Positions 33,901 to 44,198 of a stretch of DNA of 64,000 nucleotides are shown in pieces. The stretch covers positions 315,974 to 379,973 of the forward strand of contig VZTG01009145.1 of NCBI GenBank assembly GCA_013397845.1, in the 5' to 3' direction. Below the pieces are notes generated by a model. The model was not told where the DNA came from and did not search any database. It saw only the letters and a list, made by a program, of their open reading frames with translations. Within the stretch, counting starts at the first letter, position 1. Every line of letters starts with the position of its first letter. The position numbers and the translations under genes are program-made. Source of the stretch: Melanocharis versteri. Lineage: Eukaryota > Chordata > Aves > Passeriformes > Melanocharitidae.

Positions 33901-36441
33901 TGGCTCAACTGAACCGATAGCCCAGGGAGAAAACTGGCTTTAAGCTGAAGCAGAGCAGGTCTGGAGTAGATATTAGGAAAAAGTTCTTGCCTTTGAAGTT
34001 GGTGAGGCCCTGGCACAGGTTGCCCAGAGAAGCTGTGGCTGCCCCTGGATCCCTGGAAGTGTCCAAGGCCAGGCTGGACGGGGCTTGGAGCAGCCTGGGA
34101 TAGTGGAAGGTGTCCCTGCCATGCCAGGGGTGGAGCAAGATGGGCTTTAAGGTTCCTTCCAACCCAAAAAGTCTGAGATTCTGAGATTCTAGGACACAAT
34201 GAGTTTAATCCATTCATGTACCTTCTGCTGAAAGTCTCATTTTCCCCAGCAATTGCTTTGGAAAGGGTTAAGCAACAGAGGAAGGGAAAAGGGAACAGCT
34301 CCGTTAGGATGGATATTCTAGCAGGGTTTATTAGAGCTTTGACCTACAGAAGTTTCATAAGGGGCACAAATATTGCCCCTTCACTAATAAATGAGTTTTG
34401 CCTGTTTGCTTCCATTTGTAACAGGAGAGGCAGGGACATGAATTGCCCTGGGTGTAAAAAGCCCTGGCTGTTGCAGTGGCCAGTGTTACCCCTGGGTATC
34501 ACCACTCTGCCCAGGGGTGCTTCTCAACAAGAAATGTGTGCAGACCTTCCAGCCCACACTGCTAATAGTCAAAGGAGCACATGCTGTGTCTCTCCCTTGT
34601 AGAGCAGCAGTTCCTGTCCTCCTCCCCCAGCATGTTTGCGCTTAAAACACTCTGCTTTGCCTACGGCTGAGGAAAGGGGCAGAAATAGTTACTCGGGTTT
34701 TACGGCTATTAGTTCTGGGGACAGGTTTCTTTGGCCTTTTTTTTTTCCCTGTTTATTCTTTTCTTATAATTTTCCCTGCAAGCAGCTGCCCTGGCCTTTT
34801 TTCTAAACTTCCTATGGATGCTTCTGTGTACAGGCATTTCCCCCTTTTGCTTGAGCAATCTTGTACTTTGAAATTAATTTGACAAAGGTCTCCAGGATTA
34901 ATTCTAATGAAGTCTTAGCTCACCCCGCTTTCCAAGAGCTCCACCTCTGTGGGCGCTGGGAGTTCATCCCTCACCACTCCATGAGCTCCAGGCAGCTGGA
35001 GCAAGCTGGTGGCACAGGCAAACTCCCAGAAACCCACATGGGACAAAAAAAAATATTCAGCTTTGACAAAGTAGTGACTCTATGCATGGGTTTTGCTGTC
35101 TCTCCTTTTGTGGCTGGATTCTCTGCTGTGAATTACAGTCTCCTTTCCCAGAGCTGCTTGGTTGGTTTCAGCAGAGCCGAACCCTTTGACCAGAGAAGGA
35201 TATCCTTCCATTTCTCTCCACTGGCCAAGCTTTCCCTGCCTCTGTAAGTCCCCACCCCTTGGCATCTCTCATGGTCTGTGCTCTGAGCCCCACCATTTCT
35301 GTGCACTGTTTTTGCTCTTTTGGAGACTGTGCTGTGCATCCTTTTCCTATGTCAGACCTTGGCCACACTGGATCCATCCTGTGGACTTCACCTGTGGATG
35401 CTTCACTGGGATGAGGATTTCCAAGGTCTAACATGCTTCTGTCACCCCTTGTACAGTTAATGTGTCTGTTCACATCCCTGTCTTCAAGAGGTCAATGCTG
35501 CAACTGGGGACCATAGTCAGAACTTTTGTAGGCACAGACTTGGTGTTTGAAGGGTGATTGAAGTGAAATTAAAAAAGATGAACTCAGCCAAGGAGACTTA
35601 ATTGAAAATGGTAATGAGGAGCTCTGTGGTGTGATCCTGTCGTGCTGGGACTTGGTTCCACTGGGTGGTTTCAGGTGATACCAGGTTTAATTTAACGTAC
35701 AGCTGTGGGCTGAGGGCTCATAACAGGTACATCTAAACTGGTCTGTTCCAGAGGAGTTCCTGGAGTCCCAGTGCATCCCCAGTGCAGTATTAGATGTAGA
35801 TTTTAGGAGACATTTCTTCACTGGAAGGGTGGTGAGACACTGGCACAGTCTGCCCAGGGCAGCGGTGGAGTCACCATCCCTGGAGATGTTCAAAAGCAGT
35901 GTGGATGTGACATTTGGGGACACGGGTTAGTGGTGGCTTTGGCAGTGTTGGTCTAAGGGTTGGACTCAACGATCTTAAAGGTCTTTTCCAAACTAAAAAA
36001 TTCCATGACTCTGTGATTCTGTTGCTGTCTGCTGTCTCTCCAGCCACTGTCCCCTCCACTCTGGTGTGTAACACACGCCCCTCTCATTCCCCCAGCTCTC
36101 GTGCTGGTGCTTGTCTGCCCCTCTGATTGGGAATGATTCTAGTAACACCCCTTGCCAAGCTCAATTTTTTAATGTTGGGGGATGTTGAAGAAGGATGGAC
36201 AGCCTTAGCAAGGCAGGGAGGGGTTCTGATGCTGTGTGAGGAGCAGGACTGATGCTTCCCTTGCTGCTGTCCCTCTTTCTCCACACAGATCAACCCCCTC
36301 TCCTACGGAGCTGTGGTCCAGACGTACAGACTGCCCACCTACAGCTGCTACCCCAAGGACTCCTGGGCATCTCTCTGCAAGAAACTGTTCCTTGGAGAGC
36401 TCATCTACCCTTGGAAACACAAAGGAGAGAAGCAGAACTAA
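6302..36441 (+). CDS. PIGQ: PIGQ, GPI-GlcNAc transferase complex subunit Q (whole gene, 10 coding exons, 573 aa)
   Basis: PIGQ (yeast Gpi1 family) is a multi-pass ER membrane subunit of the GPI-N-acetylglucosaminyltransferase complex, with PIGA, PIGC, PIGH, PIGP, PIGY and DPM2. The complex transfers GlcNAc from UDP-GlcNAc to phosphatidylinositol, the first step of GPI-anchor synthesis; PIGQ stabilises it. Coding exons are 6302-6966, 12488-12619, 14182-14302, 20736-20862, 22009-22162, 24744-24855, 26740-26820, 27790-27904, 31935-31996 and 36289-36441. They total 1722 bases, giving 573 residues plus TAA, with every junction GT-AG and in phase. Human PIGQ is 581 residues and collinear. Residues 1-200 are soluble. 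Hydrophobic segments follow at about 202-219, 269-288, 358-396 (two spans), 438-464 and 465-484. The block from about residue 307 to 503 is nearly identical to the human protein. ATG 6302 has a good Kozak context (GCCATGG). No disabling change is seen, so the gene looks functional. Confidence 0.96.
7594..7780 (-). mobile_element. CR1 LINE 3' fragment, older type
   Basis: AGAATAATGGAATCATTTACC is followed by CATCGAGTCCTACCATTAAC and a degraded CR1 body, in reverse orientation. Confidence 0.7.
11558..11635. repeat. Purine-rich low-complexity tract
   Basis: Nearly all A and G: runs of AAAAAAAAAA, GAAGAGAAGG and GGGCGGGGGG. It lies just upstream of a CR1 copy. Confidence 0.85.
11697..12098 (+). 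mobile_element. CR1 LINE 3' fragment (~400 bp)
   Basis: One of the longer copies. It contains CACCTGGAGAAGAGAAGGCT, ATGGGATATTGGGAAGGAA and CCCTGGAAGTGTCCAAGG, and ends AACCCAAACCATTCCATGAT. It has no intact coding frame. Confidence 0.93.
12488..12619 (+). CDS. PIGQ: PIGQ coding exon 2
   Basis: Acceptor TTTCTGCAG, donor ATGAG|GTATGG. It completes Arg222, encodes residues 223-265 (SKLSTCEQL region) and two bases of Arg266. The length of 132 bases is a multiple of three. Confidence 0.95.
12620..14181. other. PIGQ: PIGQ intron 2 (1562 bp)
   Basis: Holds one CR1 copy at 13622-13995. Nothing else is recognised. Confidence 0.8.
13622..13995 (-). mobile_element. CR1 LINE 3' fragment
   Basis: Begins AGAATTATAGAATCACAGAA, then ATCCTGAGTTGGAAGGGACC, running in reverse to the CTTCTCCAGGCTGAACAAA segment. 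It belongs to the same CR1 type as the copy at 16597, which lies in the opposite orientation. Confidence 0.92.
14182..14302 (+). CDS. PIGQ: PIGQ coding exon 3
   Basis: Acceptor CCTGCCTGCAG, donor GCTGAC|GTAAGT. Encodes residues 267-306, including a membrane span at ~269-288 and the RIGHLAD motif. At 121 bases it is not a multiple of three, so skipping would shift the frame. Confidence 0.95.
16597..16800 (+). mobile_element. CR1 LINE 3' fragment
   Basis: GAGGGTGCTGGGCACTGCCC through GATGGGTCCCTTCCAACTCA to ATATTCTATG. Its last ~150 bp closely match the reverse complement of the copy at 13622. Confidence 0.92.
16841..16940. repeat. AT-rich imperfect duplication
   Basis: Two related segments each start ACATAACCT and end ATTGATTTTAAyATTGACA. 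It begins ~40 bp after the CR1 3' end. Confidence 0.55.
17805..18200 (-). mobile_element. CR1 LINE 3' fragment (~400 bp)
   Basis: Reverse-oriented CR1 body: CACCAAGTCCAACCATCAGC, GGGAGCTGTGCAGAGCCAGA and CTTTTCTCCAGGCTGAGCCC. It is the same type as the + strand copy at 19595. Confidence 0.92.
19595..20053 (+). mobile_element. CR1 LINE 3' fragment (~460 bp)
   Basis: Contains GAGCACCAGGAGCAGCTGAG, CTCAGCCTGGAGAAAAGGAG, AGGCACTGGAACAGGTTGCC and a GAGGGCTTTTCCAACC tail ending TGATGATTC. It forms an inverted pair with 17805. Confidence 0.92.
20736..20862 (+). CDS. PIGQ: PIGQ coding exon 4
   Basis: Acceptor TTTGCAG, donor GGATCA|GTAAGTG. Encodes residues 307-348 and one base of Ser349. The stretch [20 protein letters not shown] is identical to human PIGQ as I recall it. 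Confidence 0.96.
20863..22008. other. PIGQ: PIGQ intron 4 (1146 bp)
   Basis: Carries one CR1 tail at 21588. Nothing else is recognised. Confidence 0.8.
21588..21732 (+). mobile_element. CR1 LINE 3' fragment
   Basis: CATCCCTGGAAGTGTTCAAG, then GCCCATGGCAGGGGGGTGG and CCCAAACCATGCCATGG. Only the last ~140 bp of the element remains. Confidence 0.88.
22009..22162 (+). CDS. PIGQ: PIGQ coding exon 5
   Basis: Acceptor GTCCACCAG, donor GGGGCCAG|GTGAGT. Encodes the rest of Ser349, residues 350-399 and two bases of Arg400. It covers two adjacent membrane spans (VGLSACLGLTVAL and DIIALLTFHIYCFYVY). Confidence 0.96.
22163..24743. other. PIGQ: PIGQ intron 5 (2581 bp)
   Basis: Has a CR1 copy at 24261. 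No other repeat or gene is recognised. Confidence 0.8.
24261..24460 (-). mobile_element. CR1 LINE 3' fragment
   Basis: ATAGAATCATGGAATGGTTT, CTCATTCCACCCCCTGCCAT and CAGGGATCCAGGGGCAGCCA. A clean, little-diverged reverse CR1 tail. Confidence 0.93.
24744..24855 (+). CDS. PIGQ: PIGQ coding exon 6
   Basis: Acceptor TTTGCTCAG, donor GACCAG|GTAGTG. Completes Arg400 and encodes residues 401-437. The loop [20 protein letters not shown] matches human PIGQ as I recall it. Confidence 0.96.
24856..26739. other. PIGQ: PIGQ intron 6 (1884 bp)
   Basis: Contains the pyrimidine-rich tract at 25015-25120 with an N at 25116. No mobile element is recognised. Confidence 0.8.
25015..25120. repeat. C/T-rich degenerate tandem tract
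   Basis: Repeated CACCCCTTCCCT-like units, for example near 25058 and 25075, grade into TCTCCCCTCCCCTCC and end at the ambiguous base 25116. Confidence 0.7.
26740..26820 (+). CDS. PIGQ: PIGQ coding exon 7
   Basis: Acceptor TTTTTCCCTAG, donor ACCCTG|GTAAGA. 81 bases, phase 0 at both ends, residues 438-464. Almost entirely a membrane span ([20 protein letters not shown]). Confidence 0.96.
26821..27789. other. PIGQ: PIGQ intron 7 (969 bp)
   Basis: The shortest PIGQ intron. I recognise no repeat or gene. Confidence 0.8.
27790..27904 (+). CDS. PIGQ: PIGQ coding exon 8
   Basis: Acceptor GGTTTTTGTAG, donor CTCGCAG|GTGAGT. Residues 465-502 and one base of Ala503. It carries the last hydrophobic span (LLVVIVQGLIHLLVDLI) and LPLYSL. 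Confidence 0.96.
28258..28490 (+). mobile_element. CR1 LINE 3' fragment
   Basis: GAGGGTGCTGGGCACTGCCC, GGTGGGATTGTTGGGGTGTC and GTGGGTCCCTTCCAAATCA, ending AATGATTCTGTG. Same type as 13622, 16597 and 31811. Confidence 0.92.
31811..31904 (-). mobile_element. CR1 LINE 3' fragment beside PIGQ exon 9
   Basis: CATGGAATATCCTGAGTGAG, ATCATCAAGTCCAGCTCCTG and CAACAATCCCACC. It ends about 30 bases before the exon 9 acceptor. Confidence 0.88.
31935..31996 (+). CDS. PIGQ: PIGQ coding exon 9
   Basis: Acceptor TTTGTGTCTTTGCAG, donor ATGCAG|GTAAAG. 62 bases: completes Ala503 and encodes residues 504-523 (GVKFRVLEQQDGKPLRLLMQ). Confidence 0.95.
33930..34191 (+). mobile_element. CR1 LINE 3' fragment
   Basis: CTGGCACAGGTTGCCCAGAG and CCCTGGAAGTGTCCAAGGCC, ending in a duplicated CTGAGATT octamer, the terminal microsatellite typical of CR1. 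Confidence 0.92.
35784..36020 (+). mobile_element. CR1 LINE 3' fragment
   Basis: GCCCAGGGCAGCGGTGGAGT and CATCCCTGGAGATGTTCAAA, with the tail TTCCATGACTCTGTGATTCT. Confidence 0.92.
36289..36441 (+). CDS. PIGQ: PIGQ coding exon 10 with stop codon
   Basis: Acceptor TTCTCCACACAG. Encodes residues 524-573 followed by TAA. The conserved C-terminus starts INPLSYGAVVQTYRLPTYSC and ends in a lysine-rich, soluble tail. Confidence 0.96.
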   Translation: MNPLSYGAVVQTYRLPTYSCYPKDSWASLCKKLFLGELIYPWKHKGEKQN

Positions 36442-39400
36442 AGGCAGTGGAAGAGCTTGAGAACTTAACCTGAAAAACATACTGACTCCTAATGCTTTGG
36501 GACCAAAGGCTGCTCAGAGACAGTTACTGCTCCATCCCTTTAAATAGATTTTGGTAACATAGGAAAGGCTGAATTTTTAAAGGCAAGTATTTTTAAACAT
36601 TATTTTTCAACTCTCTCTTCCCCTACACTGTGTTTGTATATTATGCTAATGATTATTTTGGAAGCAAAAGGTTAAACCCGTCAGTGCCTCATGAAATCAG
36701 CACTCAGTGTCATGGAGGAAGCAGCTCCCAGATAGTTTGGTGATGAATTTCTCCTTCCACGTCAGCTCACAGGACCAAACCAGCCCCTCAAGTGGTTCAG
36801 AGCCACAATGCTGTGGTGCATTCAGCCAGAGCGTGTTTTGGACCTTTTATGCTTCAGCCTTCAAGCCAGCTGATCAAAACCATGTGGAGAAGCAGCTCGT
36901 GGAGTCCTACACTGAAAACTGAACAGCTGGGTGCCTGAGTTCATGGGATATTTATTAATTTCTTTTGAGGAGAGCTTGCACTCACCCCCACTGCAGCACT
37001 AGAGAAGGTGTTGAAAGAGTGAGGCTGGAGGCCCAGAAGCACAGACTGTTGTATCATGATTCTCTGATTTCTCTTAGGGGAGTTTTCTGCTTTGGATACA
37101 TTTCCAAAGTGCATCAGTGCTTGGCTTTCCATGTCCTGGTCTCATTTTGATGTGTCTCCTATTCTCTCTCTTGGGAGGGGTGCCTGTGCACTGGAGGGTG
37201 ATGTCCCACTGCGCGTGCTGTGGTTGTGTCAAATTTAAATACAGTTGTTACCCAAAATACACTTCCTCCAGCTCTGCTCGTTCCTCTGCCCCAGCTCAAA
37301 CAAGGAGTCAGTGTCACTGTACCTTGCTTTTTGCACTGGCAGGTGAGAGCTGTGCTAGATCCTGCCCCTTTTCCCCTGGCTGGCCAAGGAACCAAGGATG
37401 GAGGAGGAAGAGGAGAAGGCGCTGTGGCTGCAGTGCCCAGCCTTTCTCTGTATTCCAGTGGGCGTTGGCAAGGCAAGGTGCCCTGGGGCTTTAGGAGCCT
37501 TCAGGCAGCACTGCCAGGGACAGGGTCAGAGTTTCCTACCCCAGCCCTGTGTTTCAGCCATGTGCTGGCAGCTGTCACAGAAGAGAAGGGTTATGGCTCC
37601 CCTGCTTTAAGACATCCCTCGCTAGATGTATTTGGGTTGTCTGGAGCTGCTAAAAGCCCCTCATGGTGCAGGCACAGCCTCTCCAGGCATAGCCTGAGCA
37701 GGAGGAAAGGAAGCTCTGCAGGCAGGTGTGTGGTCCAGACATTCCTTAGCAGGCAAAGCTCCAAGGCCTTGGAGGTTCCTTAGGGACATGTGAGGGAGGC
37801 AGGACCACATGGGCACTACAGGATGCCCTGTCACCTTGAGCCAGGGCATGTCACTGAGGAAAGCCAGTGTGGCAGACACCCCTCACCATCTGCCACTGCA
37901 GGCTGTGGCTGGGACATCCCTGCCTGCAGAAACTGGAGAGAGCTTGTTCTTTGATGATCCGTGCTTAAAACTCCTGTGCAGCATCTCCCTGTCTTGGAAT
38001 GATCACTGCCTGAGTAATTCTCTGCACTCCAGGTGGGAAGAACTGCAGGCTGTGATGCATTTAGTGGATGAATGATCTAAATAACATTTTCACTTCAGCT
38101 GGTCAGAGTCATGAGCCCCATCCTCACCTGGCACTGAGCAGAGCAGGTTTACATGTTACCTCCTTCTCATCTTTCCACTGAAGCTCCTTAATGATATCCC
38201 CTGGTTCCTCCCACACTTGTACAGTTCAGTTTGCTGACTGCTGTGAGAAACTTTGTTATTTTTCGTCTTGTGAAAGTAATGTTTCTAATATCCTGGCTTT
38301 TAAAATCTTTCTGTGAGACCAGACAGTTCATGATGGTCCTAATCATGGTCCTTTGGGATCAAATGCCCTGAAAGCCCCAGAGACAGCACAGAGCCATGAA
38401 AACCAGCAACTGTGACCTTCCTATTGGGAACCTGCCAGATGTATTAGATGTTCCAGTGTTGGGTTTGTTTACTAAAGGCTGATGCTGACTCTGGGGTGGA
38501 GAAATACCAAACTGAGAAAAAGCTCCTCCTCAAACCTGAGATCCTGAGTCTTCTGCAGCAGAGAAGCTTGAGCAGCCCAGCTGGGCAGCGGCAGCTCCTT
38601 GTGGGTGCAGTTCTCCTGTGTCACCCAGAGCTGGTGCCTGAGCTGCCTCTCTGCTCCTCACACTGGGTGTTCTCCTTGCCCGCCATGGTATCTGAGCATC
38701 TGAATTGCTTCTGCTGGATGTTTGCCACGTCTCTCCTCTTCCTTTCCAGTCCCTGCTGTGAAAGTCTTCCCCCACCCTTTTCCGACTCTGTGCAGGGACA
38801 TTACAACAACGTAGCAGACATCCTGCTCAAGAACACTTGACCTTATGTCATCTCTCTAATTAGAAGTTAGGATCAGCATCATCTTCCAGGGCAGCACAGA
38901 CTGGCCCAGCACTGGCATTTCCTCAGGGAAGAGGCTGCTGGCAAGGCTCTGGCTCTGATTTATCCTCAGATCCATATTATCCAGAGCAGCCCTTGGATGA
39001 GAAGTAGTTAAAGATTCCAGATCTCCCATTCCTACCACGTACCCCTTATAGCAGGCAGCAAGCAGGCTTTGCCAGTCATCAGTCAAAGACTATAATCTTA
39101 CAGACTTTTTTTAATACAGCATTTCCTTATTTTTATTTCTCCCACCTTTTGGTTCCCAGTGCTGCCACAAACCCCATCTTTATTTAGGCAGGGGATTTGT
39201 GAAGGAAAATGTGATTCACTGCATGAAAAACTCTATCCTAGAGAGAAATTCTGCCTTGGAGAAATACTTTCTTCCCCTAACCAGGACAGCATGTGATGAT
39301 GCTGAAAGGAAACCTCAGTAATTACACTGCACTGAAGGCTCTGGTTATGGGCTTGGGAGTTTTCCCTGATGCTGCAGCTGGGCCCTGTAGAGGCCCACGC

Positions 39401-39609
39401 AAAGACTCTTGCACAAATGTACAACCCATATGTTGACTTTCAGTAGTGCAAAGCAGGAGAATCTGCATTTCATCCTGCAGAGAACGAGCTGCTTTCCTTC
39501 TGCCCTGTGTTTCCTCTTCCTGCTGCTCCAACACCATCTTCTTGCTTAACTCTAGCCCTCAGTGATTGACCCTTTATGCTTAAACCTGCTGGTTACACCA
39601 CCACGGGAA

Positions 39610-39840
39610 ACTGGTGGAGGTTGGGATCGTCTGGTCCAGCCCCTGCTCACGCCAGGCCACCCAAGGCTGCTTGCCCAGGACCATGTCCAGATGGCTTTGG
39701 GATATCTCCTAGGATGGCAACTCCAACACCTCCCTGGACAGCCTGTGCCAGTGCTTGGTCACCCCCGCAGTGAAAAGGTGTTCCCTGCTCTCAGGCAGCG
39801 TTTGATGTGTTTCAGTTCATGCCCCTTGTCCTTGTGTAGT
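39610..39840 (-). mobile_element. CR1 LINE fragment, older type
   Basis: In reverse it reads the CR1 body: GGACCATGTCCAGATGGCTT, CTCCCTGGACAGCCTGTGCC, CAGTGCTTGGTCACCC. The terminal ATTCT motif is absent. Confidence 0.8.
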
Positions 39841-42358
39841 GCAGAGCTCGGCAACACGGTAACTCAGATCTCCTCAGTGAATGTGAACATTAGCAGTTCT
39901 GTGGCATCTCTGCTCCTGCTCCTCCTCTTCAGGGACTGTTCAGTAGCCCCTTTGCCTTTTGGGGGCTAAAGCCTTGGTTAGGGGGGTGCCTGTGCATTGG
40001 CTCAGATCCCTGACCTGCTCCTTGGTCCTCCTCTGGAGTTGGTAGCAGAGAGCACTTTCTCTCCAGCCACACTCCTGCCTGTGCTGAGCTCACAGTGGGA
40101 GCTCTGGGGGCTTGGGCAGCAGAACCCCAAACCTGGCAGTGTCCGGGTCTGCAGGGTCAGGGAACAGCCTAAGTGTGGAGCGCTGGGGCTCTGCAGGGTG
40201 AGTGTGCTGTGCACACACAGGGGATGGGTCTGCATCTCAGCTGATCTTCCGTGTGACAGGAGGCCACAGCGCTTCCCAGCTGGATCGGGAGTTTTGGGTG
40301 CAGGATGAACATGTTCAGAGCAATCCAAGCCTCACATGAGCAGCTGATCTGCCTTCCTGGGTGAGAGCAGAGTGCCCACCACCTTTGCCTCTGGCTCACC
40401 ATTTTGCATTAGGAGTTGCTGCAAGAGTCTGTCACCTTTGGCTCCAGTCTTTATCCACGCCTGGGCCTCAAACCAGGAGTGCTCAGCCTCCCCATTTACC
40501 GTCTCAGCAAGCTAAATATGAGGAGTGTTCCTGCACTGATGAGTGCTGCAGGTGACAGAACACCCCCCCTGCATTCCCAGGCAGGTGCTGGGGCTGGGGG
40601 CAGTGGAGGTGTTTGGGAGAAGCTGCAGAACCCAGGCCCAGCTCAGGGCAGGGATAGGCTGCAGCTCCTCTCTCATCCTCTGTGTTATTTAACATCTGGC
40701 ACTGGGGAAGTTAGTGAGAACTTCACAGCTCTTGTAATCAATCCTCCTCACAGTATTTTCTGGTTTTAAGTAAAGTATTATAAAAGAGCACTGACTCATT
40801 GAGAGTTTCATTAGAAGTGTGTGAGTGTTTGTGAGTGAGGTTTGGCGAGGAAGTTAAAACCCACTGTGCATTTCTCCTTCCCTCACGTGAACCACCAGGC
40901 GTTCAGCAGGAGCAAAGCGCTCCCGCAGCAGCGACACGGTGTTTGTTCTAAATGTCACCACTAACCCCAGCTGAAGGTGACTTCCTTCCCACTGCAGCCC
41001 TGATCTGAAACGCAGCCTGGTGATGTGAAACACAGACCAGTCCAGGAACAAGCCCTGGCTCAGGAACCACGCTGGCTGCAGGCTCATCCCAGCTCCAGTT
41101 CTGCAGGCAGGGGTGCTGGGCAGAGCAATGGCAATGCCAGCAGGACAGTGACAATGCCAGCACTGCCAGTGGCAGTGGGGATGAGGGATGCTGCACATAC
41201 CAGTGCTTGTGTGTGAGTTTAGGGGTGGAGAGCTTTGTTCTACTGATAGGTTTTATTGGTTAATTCAACCTTTTAATCAGAACTTAAATGGATTTTGATT
41301 ACACCAGAATAAAGATGTTGGGAGGAAAATCCAGCCCTTCCCTCTAGACTGAGTTGCTGCTGAGCACGGTGTGGCTGTCAGCAGCCCAGGCACGGGGCAG
41401 GGCGGCTGCTGGAAGCTCAGCTGCTCCAGGCAGGCTGTCCATCCCCATGCCAGGGCCTGCCTGGGCAGTTTCTCAGTCTCTGCTCTCACACACAGGGGTA
41501 TTTCAGCACTTATCCAGCTACAATTGTTCTGCCAAGGCTAAACCACAAAGCTTGTGCAAGGAGGATGCAATGAATGCCACCTCAGGCCTGGGAGATGGTT
41601 GAGGTGATGCTCCTCCAGCTCTGGGTGTTCCTGTGATTCAGAGAGGGGTTCCTTGGTTTCCCGTGAGCCTGCCCACGTGGTGTGTTCAGTGTGAGGGGGC
41701 AGGACGAGGGACAATCCTTTGCAGCGCAGCACAGCACAATCCAAGGACGAGCCCAAGCTGGGCCTGGGAATGACGGGTCCTTGTGGCCACTCCTTTCCTC
41801 CTCACACCAGAGCAGGCACTCCCTTGAATTACACTCCTTTCTCCTTTCCCCTCTCCCAGCTGCATGCATGGCTGTCACAAAGTCCCCACACTGCAGCAAG
41901 CCCCTGCCAAGGTCACCCCTCTGCCAGGAGCCTCTGCCAGGATTGCCCCTCTCACTCTGCCTCCCACCCCTTGCCACGATTCCCACCAGTCTGGGCTCTG
42001 TTTGGTTTCCACCATCCCACCAAAGATGAGAGAAATCCCTTGACTGAGTGAGCCATAAGCAGCGCCCTGTGGAGCAGTAGGACTGAGATCCAGAGGCTGA
42101 GAAAAGAGAAATAAAATAGAGGATATTCCTGCCCGTCCTCCTCCTGTCCACTTCCACTGCTTTGGATCCAATGGACTGTTGGACAGAAATGAGGCTTTTC
42201 TCTCCTCCTGGGGAAAACAAGCATCCACAGGTCCCCCCTCCCTGCTCTGCTCACCAGGCTGTGCCCTGGGGTGGGTGTTTCTCCACAGGCTTTACCCTCC
42301 AAGCCCCTTTACCCGGGGAATGCAGTGGCCAGGAATGGCAGTGGCTGCAGGAGGACAT

Positions 42359-42424
42359 CTGCTCTTTGGGTTTGCTTTATCTGCTCTTCGGGTTTGTTTT
42401 ATCTGCTCTTCGGGTTTGCTTTAG
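42359..42424. repeat. 22-bp tandem triplicate
   Basis: Three units of CTGCTCTTyGGGTTTGyTTTAk start at 42359, 42381 and 42403 and differ by a few bases. Confidence 0.9.
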
Positions 42425-42764
42425 CTGCTGTTTCATTTTCCTCTGTCTGTGCTCTCACTGTGCTTTGGCAGCAGCCGTGGGAGCTGGGAGAAGGCACAGA
42501 GGGAGGGCTGTGTTTGGCTCGTGCCAGTGGAGAAGCCAAACTGAGTAGCTGAGGGTGAGGATCCCCTCGGCCCACAGGACACAAACCCCTCACCAGAACA
42601 GCCCCCCCCAAAGGGATTCACAGCATGTGGCTCCAGGGCAGCACAGGAGCTCAAGCCCTCAGGCTGTGGGAGAGGAGAGGGAGCCAGGCTGAGACCACCG
42701 AAGAGGGGGCAGCCCCCCCCCCCGTGAGTGTGGAGGGAACGACTTTGGAGCAAGTCCAGGGAGG

Positions 42765-43202
42765 CTCAGGGATGCTCCAAGGACTGGAGCCCCTCTGCTC
42801 TAGAGCCAGGCTGGGAGAGCTGAGGGTGTTCACCTGGAGAAGAGAAGGCTCCAGGGAAACCTCAGAGCCCCTTCCAGGGCCTAAAGGGGCTCAGGAGAGC
42901 TGGAGAGGGACTGGGGACAAGGGATGGAGGGACAGGGCAAGGGGGAATGGCTTCCCACTGCCAGAGGGCAGGGATAGATGGGATATTGGGAAGGAATTGT
43001 TCCCTGGGAGGGTGGGGAGGGCCTGGCACAGAGTGCCCAGAGAAGCTGTGGCTGCCCCTGGATCCCTGGAAGTGTCCAAGGCCAGGCTGGATGGGGCTTG
43101 GAGCAGCCTGGGATAGTGGAAGGGGTCCCTGCCCATGGCAGGGGGTGGAACTGGGATGGTCTGTGAGGTCCCTTCCAACACAAACCATTCCCTGATTCTA
43201 TA
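42765..43202 (+). mobile_element. CR1 LINE 3' fragment (~440 bp)
   Basis: GATGCTCCAAGGACTGGAGC, CACCTGGAGAAGAGAAGGCT, GGGATATTGGGAAGGAATTG and CAAACCATTCCCTGATTCTA. Closely related to the copy at 63495. Non-coding. Confidence 0.94.
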
Positions 43203-43769
43203 AAAACATCGCTCCTCAATCCATTCCTTCTCTGTCTCCATCCATGAGTGACTCTGCTGTGCTCTTCAGTCCTTCCCAGGGCTCTCTGGTACCCGTAGCC
43301 ACCAGGACCTCCCCGAGGAGCCAGGGAGCCACAGGATCCTTGCAGGCTGAGGGGCATCTGTGGTGCTCGCTGGGTTGGGGAACACAGGTCATTGGAATGG
43401 GATTCACTGGAAGCAGCAAGGCTGGGAACATCGATGGTGAAATGCCCCGCTCTGGAAAGATTAGCAGGATGCTTTGTTCAGCACAGGGATTTGTCAGCCA
43501 TGACGGTGGGGAGAGGATCCTCCACATCTTCTCACTGGGAATCCCCTGGGATTGGGTTTGGGAATGGCTCCTCAGAGATGTCAGGCCAATGCCAAGGGAT
43601 TCCTTGTGGAGTGGAGAACGGCCAGGAGTCCTGGGTACAGGGTCAGCCTGGCACCCACAGCCCCACGGCCATCCCCGTTCCCTGGGGACATGCTGGATGT
43701 CACCATGGCTGCCCCCTGCCCCACCGACAGTGGGGTGCACACACCTCCCACCCCCAGAACCCGCTGCCC

Positions 43770-43843
43770 CCCATAAAATGGATGCTCACCCACCTGGATG
43801 CCCCCAAATAATGGGTGCCCCTCTTTCTGGACGCCCACCCTAC
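43770..43843. repeat. Degenerate tandem units left of the gap
   Basis: Related phrases recur: TGGATGCTCACCCACC, TGGATGCCCCCAAATAA, TGGGTGCCCCTC and TGGACGCCCACC. They run into the gap, so the array probably continues into it. Confidence 0.55.
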
Positions 43844-44198
43844 NNNNNNNNNNNNNNNNNNNNNNNNNNNNNNNNNNNNNNNNNNNNNNNNNNNNNNNNN
43901 NNNNNNNNNNNNNNNNNNNNNNNNNNNNNNNNNNNNNNNNNNNNNNNNNNNNNNNNNNNNNNNNNNNNNNNNNNNNNNNNNNNNNNNNNNNNNNNNNNNN
44001 NNNNNNNNNNNNNNNNNNNNNNNNNNNNNNNNNNNNNNNNNNNNNNNNNNNNNNNNNNNNNNNNNNNNNNNNNNNNNNNNNNNNNNNNNNNNNNNNNNNN
44101 NNNNNNNNNNNNNNNNNNNNNNNNNNNNNNNNNNNNNNNNNNNNNNNNNNNNNNNNNNNNNNNNNNNNNNNNNNNNNNNNNNNNNNNNNNNNNNNNNN
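43844..44198. other. Assembly gap, 355 N
   Basis: Continuous run of N. Open frames that span it are artefacts. Confidence 1.

Larger units (their letters stand above)
31997..36288. other. PIGQ: PIGQ intron 9 (4292 bp)
   Basis: CR1 copies at 33930 and 35784. The rest (31997-33925, 34195-35780) shows nothing I recognise. Confidence 0.8.

Noticed and set aside
42625..43357. Open frames on both strands in the CR1 copy at 42765 (and similar ones at 11697, 19595 and 63495)
   Set aside because: The translations recur at every CR1 copy. They are shadows of the non-coding CR1 3' end, not the CR1 reverse transcriptase.
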